The notes under the pieces were generated by a model. It was not told where the DNA came from and made no database searches. It worked only from the letters and a program-made list of their open reading frames with translations. DNA of 64,000 nucleotides, from the IMG/VR virus record IMGVR_UViG_3300005529_000024, positions 110,396-174,395 of that record, one strand, 5' to 3'. Made by a program: the position numbers and the translations under genes. Source of the DNA: a virus. Every line of letters begins with the position of its first letter. Position 1 is the stretch's first letter. Shown one piece after another: positions 17,083 to 23,421 of this stretch.

Positions 17083-18693
17083 ATGGGAATTAGGGCTAGT
17101 GTTTCTGAATTAGTACAAAAATATTTTGGGTACTCCTTACCAAGCTATGTGACTTCTGATCAGACTTCAAAGGAAGATTGGCAGACACCTACATATGAAT
17201 GGTATTTGGATGCTATTAAGATCGGGCATTCAAGGCAATTACTCTATACTGATGTCGAGGAAATGGATAACTACTCTGACATTTGCGCTGCTTTGGATAT
17301 TTACTCCGATGATGCCTGTCAACATGACTACCAGACAAGTAGAACAATATGGGTGGATTCTGCGGATAATTTTATTTCTGACACCTTAAATGAGATGTTT
17401 GATAATCTTCAATTCGAGGATTATATCTGGGGCTTCTCTCGTTCTCTTGCCAAATATGGCGATCTCTTCTTGAGAAACTATATTAAGGAAGATGACGGCA
17501 TTGTTCATCTGGAATGGTGTGATCCTAAGATTGTCTCCAGGGATGAGGATAAGTTCAGGGTCCTGCGTGGATATCAGATCTCTTCTAAGACTTCATCAAA
17601 GAATCCCGCTGACTCTATGTTCCAGCCTTGGGAGATTACTCACTTTAAAGTTCCAGGTCGATATATCCAAGCGAGCTATGGTGAGAGCATGTTGAATGGT
17701 GCTCGTTTGACATGGAAGCAATTGAAGCTGATGGAAGACGCTGTTCTTTTATATCGGTTGCGCCATGCTCCTGATCGTATGATCTTTAAGATTGATATCG
17801 GGGCTATGCCTATTGAAGAGGGTTTCGATCTTCTAAATCGGTATAAGGCACTTAACCGGAAGCATCGTTTTGTTGATCCATCAAGCAAGGAATTTAGAAC
17901 TCGCAATAATCCTCTTGGGTCTGATTCGGATATCTATTTTCCGACACGGCCAAATTCAAATAGCGATGTGACAAAGATTCCTGGTTCAGCAAACGTATCC
18001 CAGATCTATGATATCGAGTACATGATGATGAAGCTTTATGGTTCTCTTAAGATTCCTAAAGCTTATATGAGCCAAGAGAAAGATTCCGGATGGAAGTCTG
18101 GTGCTGCATTGTCTCAGCAGGATCTTCGTTATGCTCGTACAGTTAGACGGTTGCAACGAGGTATGATCTTAGGTGCGCGTCGTCTTTGCAATATCCATCT
18201 TGCTGCTAAGGGTATCGATCCTTATAAGCATGAGTTTGCTGTTAGAATGACTAATGTGTCTAATCTTGACGAACTCCAGGAAGTTACTATCCTGAAGGAA
18301 AAGCTCGAAGCTGCTAAAGGTCTAGCTGAGGTTGCTGAGTCTCTTGGCGTAAATAAACAGGCTATGATCGATTTCGTGTTTGAATCTTTGCTGTCCCTTC
18401 CTGAAGAGACGGTTAAGAAACTTCGGTTAATCAAAGCCGAGAAAGAGGGTAGCGAAGAAGAGTCTAAAAAGGTGCTGGATAACCTGGATGTCATTAATGA
18501 GGCTGTCCAACACTATATCGGTAAGAAGCCATTATTAAAAGAAGCTATCATAAACGATATCGATAAGGCACAACTTGAAGCTGCTTCTAGAGGTGGTTAT
18601 CTTAATAATAAGGCGTTCAGGAAAATAGGCGCTGACGCTTTGCCGAGTAAGGGTCAAAAATCGTTACGAGATCAAAATGAAACCCAATCTTAG
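17083..18693 (+). CDS. Portal protein (T4 gp20-like)
   Basis: 536 residues. Diagnostic stretch LLYRLRHAPDRMIFKIDIG (about 225-243), corresponding to the RAPERRVFYIDVG-type motif of T4 gp20, preceded by ITHFKVPGRY and followed by RKHRFVDPSSKEF and SQEKDSGWKSGAALSQQD. The portal is the dodecameric ring at the capsid vertex that the terminase docks on. Length is close to T4 gp20 (524). Its end overlaps a small gene. Confidence 0.9.
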   Translation: MGIRASVSELVQKYFGYSLPSYVTSDQTSKEDWQTPTYEWYLDAIKIGHSRQLLYTDVEEMDNYSDICAALDIYSDDACQHDYQTSRTIWVDSADNFISDTLNEMFDNLQFEDYIWGFSRSLAKYGDLFLRNYIKEDDGIVHLEWCDPKIVSRDEDKFRVLRGYQISSKTSSKNPADSMFQPWEITHFKVPGRYIQASYGESMLNGARLTWKQLKLMEDAVLLYRLRHAPDRMIFKIDIGAMPIEEGFDLLNRYKALNRKHRFVDPSSKEFRTRNNPLGSDSDIYFPTRPNSNSDVTKIPGSANVSQIYDIEYMMMKLYGSLKIPKAYMSQEKDSGWKSGAALSQQDLRYARTVRRLQRGMILGARRLCNIHLAAKGIDPYKHEFAVRMTNVSNLDELQEVTILKEKLEAAKGLAEVAESLGVNKQAMIDFVFESLLSLPEETVKKLRLIKAEKEGSEEESKKVLDNLDVINEAVQHYIGKKPLLKEAIINDIDKAQLEAASRGGYLNNKAFRKIGADALPSKGQKSLRDQNETQS

Positions 18694-18844
18694 AAAGAAA
18701 ATGGAAGATGTAGATAGAAAGTTACTCTTTGTTCTATCTAGCTATGAAGAGGTAAAGGATCAGGTTGTATTTCCTGCCTCTATTTTGGATACACTATATT
18801 CGTTGCAAAGGGAGTTGCAAGAGATTCAAAAAATATTAACCTAA
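18677..18844 (+). CDS. Small hypothetical protein
   Basis: 55 residues, MKPNLRKKMEDVDRKLLFVL..., all helical with a leucine-rich C-terminus. Starts inside the last codons of the portal gene and ends inside bipartite promoter-like element 2, whose CCTA overlaps the stop. Confidence 0.5.
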   Translation: MKPNLRKKMEDVDRKLLFVLSSYEEVKDQVVFPASILDTLYSLQRELQEIQKILT

Positions 18845-18865
18845 ATTCGAAGTCTTTGCGTCTTG
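18840..18865 (+). promoter_or_regulatory. Bipartite element CCTA-N14-GCGTCTTG, copy 2
   Basis: CCTA 18840-18843 and GCGTCTTG 18858-18865, 14 bp apart. It ends only 6 nt before the ATG of the SWIM gene, so a transcript starting just downstream would be almost leaderless. Confidence 0.55.
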
Positions 18866-18871
18866 CAAAAT

Positions 18872-19174
18872 ATGAATGAGATAAATGTAAATCGACAATA
18901 TATTGAATCGCTTTATAAAGAGTATTTATCTAGGCTCAAACATGGCGAAGCGGCTATTCGTGTTGCTGCTGATCTGTTTGAGAATGTTAATGATCTTCTT
19001 GGATATTCCGCTAAGCGTGTTGATGACGAATCAATTAAAGTCCTCAAAAACGATGGCACAGAATATACTTTATCAATAAAGGAAGATACGGTTACATGTA
19101 ACTGTATTGGATTCCAACATCGCAATCGGTGTAAACATACCGCGTTTGCGAAAATACTAACAAAGGAGAAATAA
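18872..19174 (+). CDS. SWIM zinc-finger protein
   Basis: 100 residues beginning MNEINVNRQYIESLYKEY. The C-terminal half has the SWIM pattern CxCxnCxH as VTCNCIGFQHRNRCKHTAFA. SWIM fingers bind nucleic acid or proteins and often occur in recombination helpers. There is no Shine-Dalgarno before the ATG; upstream is the GCGTCTTGC element, so translation may be leaderless or use a TTG nine bases earlier. Confidence 0.75.
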   Translation: MNEINVNRQYIESLYKEYLSRLKHGEAAIRVAADLFENVNDLLGYSAKRVDDESIKVLKNDGTEYTLSIKEDTVTCNCIGFQHRNRCKHTAFAKILTKEK

Positions 19175-19175
19175 T

Positions 19176-19334
19176 ATGTTTTCAAAGGTAGTGTCGTTTC
19201 TTACAAGTCGTCCGGCTTGGCAGGTGTTCGTTGGTGGTATTCTTATGGGATATCTTACTCGGTTCTGTCACTCTTGGATCTTGACTGTAGCCAGCATTGC
19301 TCTTGCTGCGTTTCTTGCTAAGAAGGCAAAATAG
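19176..19334 (+). CDS. Small membrane protein
   Basis: 52 residues starting MFSKVVSFLTSRPAWQVFVG with two hydrophobic stretches (VFVGGILMGYL and WILTVASIALAAFLA) ending KKAK. AAGGAG ribosome site. Two-pass topology and size would suit a holin-like or inner-membrane phage protein, but no holin evidence exists. Confidence 0.65.
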   Translation: MFSKVVSFLTSRPAWQVFVGGILMGYLTRFCHSWILTVASIALAAFLAKKAK

Positions 19335-19362
19335 GATCTAATTCGGAAAGAAAGGGAGCCAG

Positions 19363-19671
19363 ATGTCAGAACATTCTGTAGAGACCTTGCAATTGGCAAG
19401 GTTGATTCTTGATGCAGCAAAGTTGATGGTAGATCTTCCAGAAGAGACAAAAGTAAATATTCTAACCGAGCGCAATATTACAGTCTTCCAGATTGAAACC
19501 AATAAAAAGGATATCGGGAAGCTGATCGGTAAGGGAGGTCGTAATATCCAGTCTCTTCGTCGTATTGTTAGCTCAATTGGCGCGAAATTGAGTTGTAACT
19601 GCATGGTCGAGATCAAAGATGACCATAGCTTGACTTATCGTAAAAACAAGTCGGCATCAACTGAAGAGTAA
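19363..19671 (+). CDS. KH-domain RNA-binding protein
   Basis: 102 residues. The type II KH core shows the GxxG loop as IGKLIGKGGRNIQSLRRIV (about 52-70), preceded by the strand ITVFQIETNKKD. It resembles KhpA, a bacterial RNA chaperone about 80 residues long. KH domains bind 4-nt single-stranded RNA. In a genome with Y RNAs and several RNA-repair proteins, an RNA-chaperone role is plausible but unproven. Followed by an intrinsic terminator. Confidence 0.85.
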   Translation: MSEHSVETLQLARLILDAAKLMVDLPEETKVNILTERNITVFQIETNKKDIGKLIGKGGRNIQSLRRIVSSIGAKLSCNCMVEIKDDHSLTYRKNKSASTEE

Positions 19672-19685
19672 GCTTAATTTAAAGG

Positions 19686-19724
19686 TGCAAGGTGATGGTT
19701 AATTCTGTCACCTTGCATTTTTTT
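19686..19724 (+). terminator. Intrinsic terminator
   Basis: Perfect 10-bp stem TGCAAGGTGA / TCACCTTGCA followed by a T-run. It ends the packaging-SWIM-KH unit. Confidence 0.9.
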
Positions 19725-19762
19725 GTCTTTATTTTTTACAGGTAATATTAAACATTTACTTA

Positions 19763-19791
19763 TTGACAAAATAGATAGTGCAGTTTATAAT
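19763..19791 (+). promoter_or_regulatory. sigma70-type promoter
   Basis: TTGACA 19763-19768, TATAAT 19786-19791, 17-bp spacer. Drives 19854 onward. Confidence 0.85.
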
Positions 19792-19853
19792 AACAGTTGA
19801 CAGTGTGATTAGGGGATCAAAATCATACTGAATTTTGGGCAGGAGGAACAAAA

Positions 19854-20060
19854 ATGGACAGATACGCTCACTTTCTCTTTGATGATGGTGAATCGATTAT
19901 CGAGTCCCTTATTAAGGGCGTAGATGAGGATTTAGAGGCTATTATCAAACTTCCGAATACGGATGACCGTAAGGAGCGGATTGCCTTTCTTGAGGGGAAG
20001 AGGGCGGCATATAGGCTGATTCTGTCTACTTGTAATCATGAACCAAAGGTTTTGCGTTAA
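19854..20060 (+). CDS. Small hypothetical protein
   Basis: 68 residues, acidic and helical (GESIIESLIKGVDEDLEAI), with AGGAGG upstream. Not recognised. Confidence 0.6.
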   Translation: MDRYAHFLFDDGESIIESLIKGVDEDLEAIIKLPNTDDRKERIAFLEGKRAAYRLILSTCNHEPKVLR

Positions 20061-20091
20061 AGGGCAGTTAAACCTTAAATTGGAGGCTACA

Positions 20092-20280
20092 ATGAATGTT
20101 CACTTAAATGTGTATATCATCATGTCCACCTTAGTTTTCATGTTTCTGGGTATGATCTGGAAGACGAGTGATTGGGTTAATCTCTTCCTAAAGTTTGTGT
20201 TTATCATTATGGTTCTCTTTGGCATTTTTATGTATCTGTCTACAAATGGATACATAATTAATGTGGTCGAAGTTCAATAA
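20092..20280 (+). CDS. Two-pass small membrane protein
   Basis: 62 residues, MNVHLNVYIIMSTLVFMFLG..., two transmembrane helices (about 8-25 and 33-52). The ATG at 20092 is selected by TTGGAGG just upstream; an earlier in-frame ATG overlaps the previous gene. Function unknown. Confidence 0.65.
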   Translation: MNVHLNVYIIMSTLVFMFLGMIWKTSDWVNLFLKFVFIIMVLFGIFMYLSTNGYIINVVEVQ

Positions 20281-20287
20281 AAAGTAC

Positions 20288-20316
20288 TTGACAAGTTTAT
20301 AAAGTACGGCTATAAT
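20288..20316 (+). promoter_or_regulatory. sigma70-type promoter
   Basis: TTGACA 20288-20293, TATAAT 20311-20316, 17-bp spacer, perfect boxes. Transcription should begin near 20322, at the start of a structured leader. Confidence 0.88.
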
Positions 20317-20321
20317 ATCAG

Positions 20322-20410
20322 TGTGGGAAATACTAGTGTCGAAAGCCTAGTACGCCCGTCAAAGGGTGGATAAGAAGGGTTCACCTATTCCGCGACCTTT
20401 TTAAATGAGG
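20322..20410 (+). ncRNA. Structured leader RNA
   Basis: Between a strong promoter and a 53-residue gene lies a hairpin GGG-AAA-TACTAG / CTAGTA-CG-CCC (20325-20357) with loop TGTCGAAAGC, then AGGGTGG and TTCACCT pairing options, and finally an AAGG...CCTTTTT pairing that would form a weak terminator just before the ribosome site. The loop bases GTCG can also pair with CGAC at 20411-20414 (near the ribosome site) or at 20393-20396. Such alternatives suggest a regulatory leader. No known riboswitch class fits. Confidence 0.45.
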
Positions 20411-20416
20411 CGACAA

Positions 20417-20578
20417 ATGGATAAGATTAGCCGAGAGATTATCAGATCGTTAGTTGATGATACGATAAAGCGATTTGAGGCTGAACTACGGGATCTACTT
20501 CTCCCTTCTCTCATCGAGGAAGGGGAGTTAACCAGAGAGGTTCAAAATTTCCGGGAAAAGATCATCGGGGCAATTTGA
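20417..20578 (+). CDS. Small hypothetical protein
   Basis: 53 residues, MDKISREIIRSLVDDTIKRF..., helical and acidic, with GAGG six bases before the ATG. Flanked on both sides by structured RNA. Confidence 0.6.
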   Translation: MDKISREIIRSLVDDTIKRFEAELRDLLLPSLIEEGELTREVQNFREKIIGAI

Positions 20579-20583
20579 TTGAA

Positions 20584-20704
20584 GGGGCGGTGTAATAGGC
20601 AGGCGCAAAATAAACGGTGAACTAGCGTGGCGGTCGAAAGGCTTCTTGATACTACCTATTACCCGACAGGGGTTAATAAGCCTGTGTTTCCGGCCCCCTT
20701 TTTA
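20584..20704 (+). ncRNA. Structured RNA with terminator-like end
   Basis: A 121-nt element. The outer stem GGGGC...GCCCC (20584-20588 with 20693-20697) is followed by CTTTTT. Inside are an 8-bp helix GTAATAGG/CCTATTAC (20592-20599 with 20655-20662) and a hairpin ACAGG/CCTGT (20666-20685). The helix encloses GGTCGAAAGG, the same GTCGAAAG core as in the leader at 20.34 kb. The fold is a multibranch RNA ending as an intrinsic terminator. Function unknown. Confidence 0.55.
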
Positions 20705-20723
20705 ATCCGACTTGGAGGGCAGA

Positions 20724-20897
20724 ATGAGAGAAAAACCAGAATACGCCAAAGAAGAGCACTTCGAATTTCTGAATGAGCTTAGACTTTCAGGCAAAGTCAA
20801 CATGTTTGGTGCTCGCCCTAACCTGATGCGGAAGTTTCCCTATCTCAACGGGGATCAAGCCCTTGACATTCTGACTTACTGGATGGAAACCTTTTAA
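20724..20897 (+). CDS. Small hypothetical protein
   Basis: 57 residues starting MREKPEYAKEEHFEFLNELR; the ATG is selected by TTGGAGGG. Ends LNGDQALDILTYWMETF, a pattern of small phage proteins with an HTH-like helix pair. Unknown. Confidence 0.6.
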   Translation: MREKPEYAKEEHFEFLNELRLSGKVNMFGARPNLMRKFPYLNGDQALDILTYWMETF

Positions 20898-20915
20898 CTC
20901 GATTGGAGGTATCCA

Positions 20916-21077
20916 ATGTATCATGAAGAAAAGGTGATCTGTGGGGTTTTGCATTGGCGTGGAACTCCAGATGGAGAATGGCATGTCTATTCTGCTGAGC
21001 AGTTGACATCAAGGATCTTGGAACTTAAAAAGGAGCTTGCGAGTAAGGAGGAACATGAAAACTCTTATGTTGTATGA
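20916..21077 (+). CDS. Small hypothetical protein
   Basis: 53 residues, MYHEEKVICGVLHWRGTPDG... with HVYSAEQLTSRILELKKEL. GGAGG precedes the ATG. It overlaps the next gene by 23 nt in another frame. Confidence 0.6.
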   Translation: MYHEEKVICGVLHWRGTPDGEWHVYSAEQLTSRILELKKELASKEEHENSYVV

Positions 21078-21294
21078 ATCTTTTTTAGAATCAGCTAGAT
21101 TCTATCTCCTTGATGGCGATTACTCCAGATTCGATAAGATCTACATCAACGATTCTGGCTGTGATGAAGCTCTCTGCGATGAACTGAGCAACTTTATGTT
21201 TGATGATGTCCTGATTGAAGAGAATCACAAGCCTATTCAGTTTGGTCCGGATGTTAAGTTTGATATCTTCGTACAGTGTGGCATTCTACCTTAA
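21055..21294 (+). CDS. Small acidic hypothetical protein
   Basis: 79 residues, MKTLMLYESFLESARFYLLD..., acidic, with GGAGG before the ATG inside the upstream gene. It is the last gene before the Y-RNA array. Confidence 0.6.
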   Translation: MKTLMLYESFLESARFYLLDGDYSRFDKIYINDSGCDEALCDELSNFMFDDVLIEENHKPIQFGPDVKFDIFVQCGILP

Positions 21295-21319
21295 TGATAA
21301 AGATTTTTTAAAAAAGTAC

Positions 21320-21348
21320 TTGACAAATTTATAAGATCCTGCTATACT
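21320..21348 (+). promoter_or_regulatory. sigma70-type promoter of the Y-RNA array
   Basis: TTGACA 21320-21325, TATACT 21343-21348, 17-bp spacer. The first RNA helix begins about 16 nt after the -10 box. No gene follows before the terminator at 21842, so the product must be RNA. Confidence 0.9.
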
Positions 21349-21364
21349 ATAAAAAGTTTAAGAT

Positions 21365-21428
21365 TTGGTGGGTCGGAGTCAATGGGTTATCTTGGATAAT
21401 ACCCCATGACGAAAAAATTATCCACCAA
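21365..21428 (+). ncRNA. Y RNA-like element 1
   Basis: 64 nt. End helix TTGGTGG (21365-21371) / CCACCAA (21422-21428). Next comes an asymmetric internal loop with GTCGGAG on the 5' strand and CGAAAAAATTAT on the 3' strand, then an inner stem (TCAATGGGTTAT / ATAATACCCCATGA). Ro-binding Y RNAs have this plan: paired ends, conserved loop, apical domain. The call is from layout and the nearby Ro gene; binding is untested. Confidence 0.7.
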
Positions 21429-21434
21429 TAGGTT

Positions 21435-21509
21435 AGATGGGTCGCTGTTGATGGGTTATCAAACATATTATATTGATTAATCTCCCATTGACGACAAAAT
21501 TATCCATCT
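21435..21509 (+). ncRNA. Y RNA-like element 2
   Basis: 75 nt, 6 nt after element 1. End helix AGATGG / CCATCT, 5' loop GTCGCTG, 3' loop CGACAAAATTAT, inner stem GTTGATGGG / CCCATTGAC with a further TCAA/TTGA pair. The unpaired strands copy those of element 1 while the stems differ in sequence but pair, which is covariation within one locus. Confidence 0.7.
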
Positions 21510-21515
21510 TTAAAT

Positions 21516-21644
21516 ATGTGGGTCGATTTTCAGTTGGTTATCGAATTTGAATCGAGAGACATGGGTTCGAATCCCATACGCTAGTTATGCTGGCGTTAGC
21601 TTAGTGGATAGAGCACTTTCCGACTGATACTAACTTATCCACAT
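21516..21644 (+). ncRNA. Y RNA with tRNA-like (YrlA-type) module
   Basis: 129 nt. End helix ATGTGG (21516-21521) / CCACAT (21639-21644), 5' loop GTCGATTTTC, inner helix AGTTGG / CTAACT with TTATC/GATA. The apical insert contains a T-arm ATGGG-TTCGAAT-CCCAT (21561-21577), an acceptor-like stem ACGCT/GGCGT (21578-21582 with 21592-21596) capped by a 9-nt loop, then TA and a D-arm GCTT-AGTGGATA-GAGC (21599-21614). T-arm before D-arm joined through a closed acceptor is the permuted tRNA mimic known from bacterial YrlA RNAs, which fold a tRNA-like elbow. Confidence 0.82.
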
Positions 21645-21658
21645 TTAATTTAACAATT

Positions 21659-21724
21659 TAGCGGGTCGCCATTAGTCGATTATCGCCTGGAAAAATATTT
21701 CGATTAATACATACTAATCCGCTA
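21659..21724 (+). ncRNA. Y RNA-like element 4
   Basis: 66 nt. End helix TAGCGG (21659-21664) / CCGCTA (21719-21724), 5' loop GTCGCC, inner stems ATTAGT/ACTAAT and TTATCG/CGATTAA. Keeps GGGTCG on the 5' strand and ATCC on the 3' strand as in elements 1-3. Confidence 0.68.
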
Positions 21725-21733
21725 TTAAAAATC

Positions 21734-21786
21734 CCTAAGCTCAGTCGCTAAGCGTCTGAGAGGGTCGCCAAGCGTCCCGTCTTAGG
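21734..21786 (+). ncRNA. Paired-hairpin RNA element 5
   Basis: 53 nt. Outer stem CCTAAG/CTTAGG encloses two near-identical hairpins: CTCAG-T-CGC-TAA-GCG-T-CTGAG (21740-21760) and GGG-T-CGC-CAA-GCG-T-CCC (21762-21778). A three-way junction with duplicated apical parts; it contains GGGTCGCC as in element 4 but on a different strand context. It is the last folded unit before the terminator. Confidence 0.55.
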
Positions 21787-21841
21787 TGAGATCCCGCATC
21801 CATGATAATATCTGCCCATATTGTCTGGATACCACCTCCTC

Positions 21842-21892
21842 AAAATGGCATGATGGCCTATAAAGCTGTCATGCCATTTTTCTGTCTTTTTT
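21842..21892 (+). terminator. Intrinsic terminator of the Y-RNA array
   Basis: 12-bp perfect stem AAAATGGCATGA / TCATGCCATTTT followed by a T-rich tail. The segment between element 5 and this terminator (21787-21841) shows nothing clear. Confidence 0.9.
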
Positions 21893-21967
21893 CCGAAATT
21901 CTTATAAAAATCTTTATTCTTTACCAATTAATTTACCAAATAAGCTGGTTTTTAGTCTCCTTCTCTA

Positions 21968-21995
21968 TTGACAAAATAAATAATACTGATATAAT
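21968..21995 (+). promoter_or_regulatory. sigma70-type promoter (cassette)
   Basis: TTGACA 21968-21973, TATAAT 21990-21995, 16-bp spacer AAATAAATAATACTGA, followed by ATAGTTAATTAGACAA, a start-site text repeated at other early promoters. Confidence 0.85.
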
Positions 21996-22028
21996 AATAG
22001 TTAATTAGACAATAAGCGGAGGGAGAAA

Positions 22029-22253
22029 ATGAAAAAATACTGGCCGAGTCAATTAAAACCTGGAGATTCCTTTGATTATGATGGGGCGCGGTTCATTGTA
22101 ATCAGCACACACCAACGCCCCTTCAATTTTTGGGAGGTCGTTGTCACGAATCGTTTAATGGGCGGTACTAAGTCGGTTTGGCTGAAAACGACTGAACAAG
22201 TTGTGGATGAGCATTATGATGAAGTTACCAAAGCTCCTTCACAGGGTAGATAA
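22029..22253 (+). CDS. Small hypothetical protein
   Basis: 74 residues, MKKYWPSQLKPGDSFDYDGA..., a compact beta-rich domain (RFIVISTHQRPFNFWEVVVT). First gene of an early unit of many small proteins. Unknown. Confidence 0.6.
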   Translation: MKKYWPSQLKPGDSFDYDGARFIVISTHQRPFNFWEVVVTNRLMGGTKSVWLKTTEQVVDEHYDEVTKAPSQGR

Positions 22254-22255
22254 AA

Positions 22256-22399
22256 ATGATTGCATATCTGACAGATGGCAAAGAGATTTTCAAAGCAGAA
22301 ATAATTAAATCCATAGATGAACTAAAGGAATTAAATAAACATTCTAAAAAGTCTACTGATGGAAATCTTTTTTGGGTAACAAGGAAGGATTTCAAATAA
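22256..22399 (+). CDS. Very small hypothetical protein
   Basis: 47 residues, MIAYLTDGKEIFKAEIIKSI... ending FWVTRKDFK, in good context 2 nt after the upstream stop. No family recognised. Confidence 0.5.
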   Translation: MIAYLTDGKEIFKAEIIKSIDELKELNKHSKKSTDGNLFWVTRKDFK

Positions 22400-22416
22400 T
22401 AATGGAGGGTTCGAAC

Positions 22417-22632
22417 ATGAAATTCTGTGAGACAAATCCATCTGGAAAAGTCTGTGATATCTGCAAGGGAAATAGAAATCAAATGGATATGCACCTCGAA
22501 CCTTTCTGTAACTTTTGTGCAATCGCAATCTGGGACTTTTATTACAATCATGGTGGAAACATTGCTGATGCCGTAGAAGCTATCTACCAACAACGATATA
22601 ACCTGTACAGTGATGGCATTATAAACTTTTAA
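22417..22632 (+). CDS. Small zinc-binding protein
   Basis: 71 residues. CDICKGNRNQM and CNFCAIA give a two-pair zinc site. ATG at 22417 chosen because TGGAGGG lies upstream. Unknown function. Confidence 0.6.
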   Translation: MKFCETNPSGKVCDICKGNRNQMDMHLEPFCNFCAIAIWDFYYNHGGNIADAVEAIYQQRYNLYSDGIINF

Positions 22633-22646
22633 AAGCGGAGGGAGAG

Positions 22647-22865
22647 ATGATTACTCAAGGTAAAAATGAAAGCCGGTTACTGTATCTTCTGCGGGTTGCT
22701 ACCGTCTATATTGAGGCGCACCCGGACTACGAAGTTGATTATGATGAGACAACTTGTGATGGGTATTGTCTGGCTGATGAGCTTCGTAACGAAATTGGGG
22801 AATTGCAGAGAAAGTCTGACACAATGCAATGTCCAGAATGTTTCTTTACGTTCAAACAAAGTTAA
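22647..22865 (+). CDS. Small zinc-binding protein
   Basis: 72 residues with CDGYC in the middle and CPECFFTFKQS at the C-terminus; a single zinc knuckle is likely. GGAGGG ribosome site. Confidence 0.58.
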   Translation: MITQGKNESRLLYLLRVATVYIEAHPDYEVDYDETTCDGYCLADELRNEIGELQRKSDTMQCPECFFTFKQS

Positions 22866-22879
22866 GGAAGGGGTATGCC

Positions 22880-23173
22880 ATGGCAGAGCCAATTAAAAAC
22901 GAGGAATCAAGCCTGTATCAACGATGTAACTTTCAGGAGACCACATACTTTAAATCCGTTGATGCTCTCACTATTATAGAGGTCCTTATCAAGGAAGTTG
23001 AGAATCTCCCAACCGAAATGAAGAGGGCAACTGAATATTATGAGCATGCTGAGCCGGATGAACGTGAGGGAAAGCATCCTTATTTCGATGCAGAAGAAAA
23101 GATTGATCAGTTGACCATGAAGCTTAAGGAAGCTAAAAAAGAGATACAAATCCTGCGGATCTGTGGAGATTAA
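22880..23173 (+). CDS. Hypothetical helical protein
   Basis: 97 residues starting MAEPIKNEESSLYQRCNFQE, with a coiled C-terminal half (FDAEEKIDQLTMKLKEAKKE). Start chosen at the ATG after GGGGTATGCC. Unknown. Confidence 0.58.
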   Translation: MAEPIKNEESSLYQRCNFQETTYFKSVDALTIIEVLIKEVENLPTEMKRATEYYEHAEPDEREGKHPYFDAEEKIDQLTMKLKEAKKEIQILRICGD

Positions 23174-23183
23174 GGGGGTTGAG

Positions 23184-23354
23184 ATGACTGAAAATGAGGC
23201 ATACGAGGAGAAGCGCCGACAAGCTATTGACAATCTTAAGAAGTTAGGGTTAAAATCAATCCCACTTTCTGTTGCAGCTACTGTGCTTCCAATCATCCCA
23301 GAATGGGAAAAATTCCAGAAAAAGAGGAAAAGAAAGAAGAAAAAGACTAAGTAA
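23184..23354 (+). CDS. Small basic protein
   Basis: 56 residues with a poly-basic tail (KKRKRKKKKTK). AGGGGG ribosome site. Tail may bind nucleic acid. Confidence 0.55.
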   Translation: MTENEAYEEKRRQAIDNLKKLGLKSIPLSVAATVLPIIPEWEKFQKKRKRKKKKTK

Positions 23355-23368
23355 TATCCCTTTGGCTA

Positions 23369-23396
23369 TTGACAAAACAGATAATACTGATATACT
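23369..23396 (+). promoter_or_regulatory. sigma70-type promoter (cassette)
   Basis: TTGACA 23369-23374, TATACT 23391-23396, 16-bp spacer of the same text as its siblings, followed by ATAGTTAA. Confidence 0.83.
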
Positions 23397-23421
23397 ATAG
23401 TTAAAACAACGAGGGCTTAAT

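Noticed and set aside
21561-21615. Ordinary tRNA gene
   Set aside because: T-arm precedes D-arm, there is no anticodon arm, and the acceptor ends are joined by a loop; it cannot fold as a normal tRNA.
21363-21787. CRISPR array
   Set aside because: Repeats are not identical units with uniform spacers; they are self-paired hairpins with variable stems, so Y-like RNAs explain them better.
21802-22008. Small protein gene downstream of the Y-RNA array
   Set aside because: The frame covers the terminator hairpin and a promoter and has no ribosome site.
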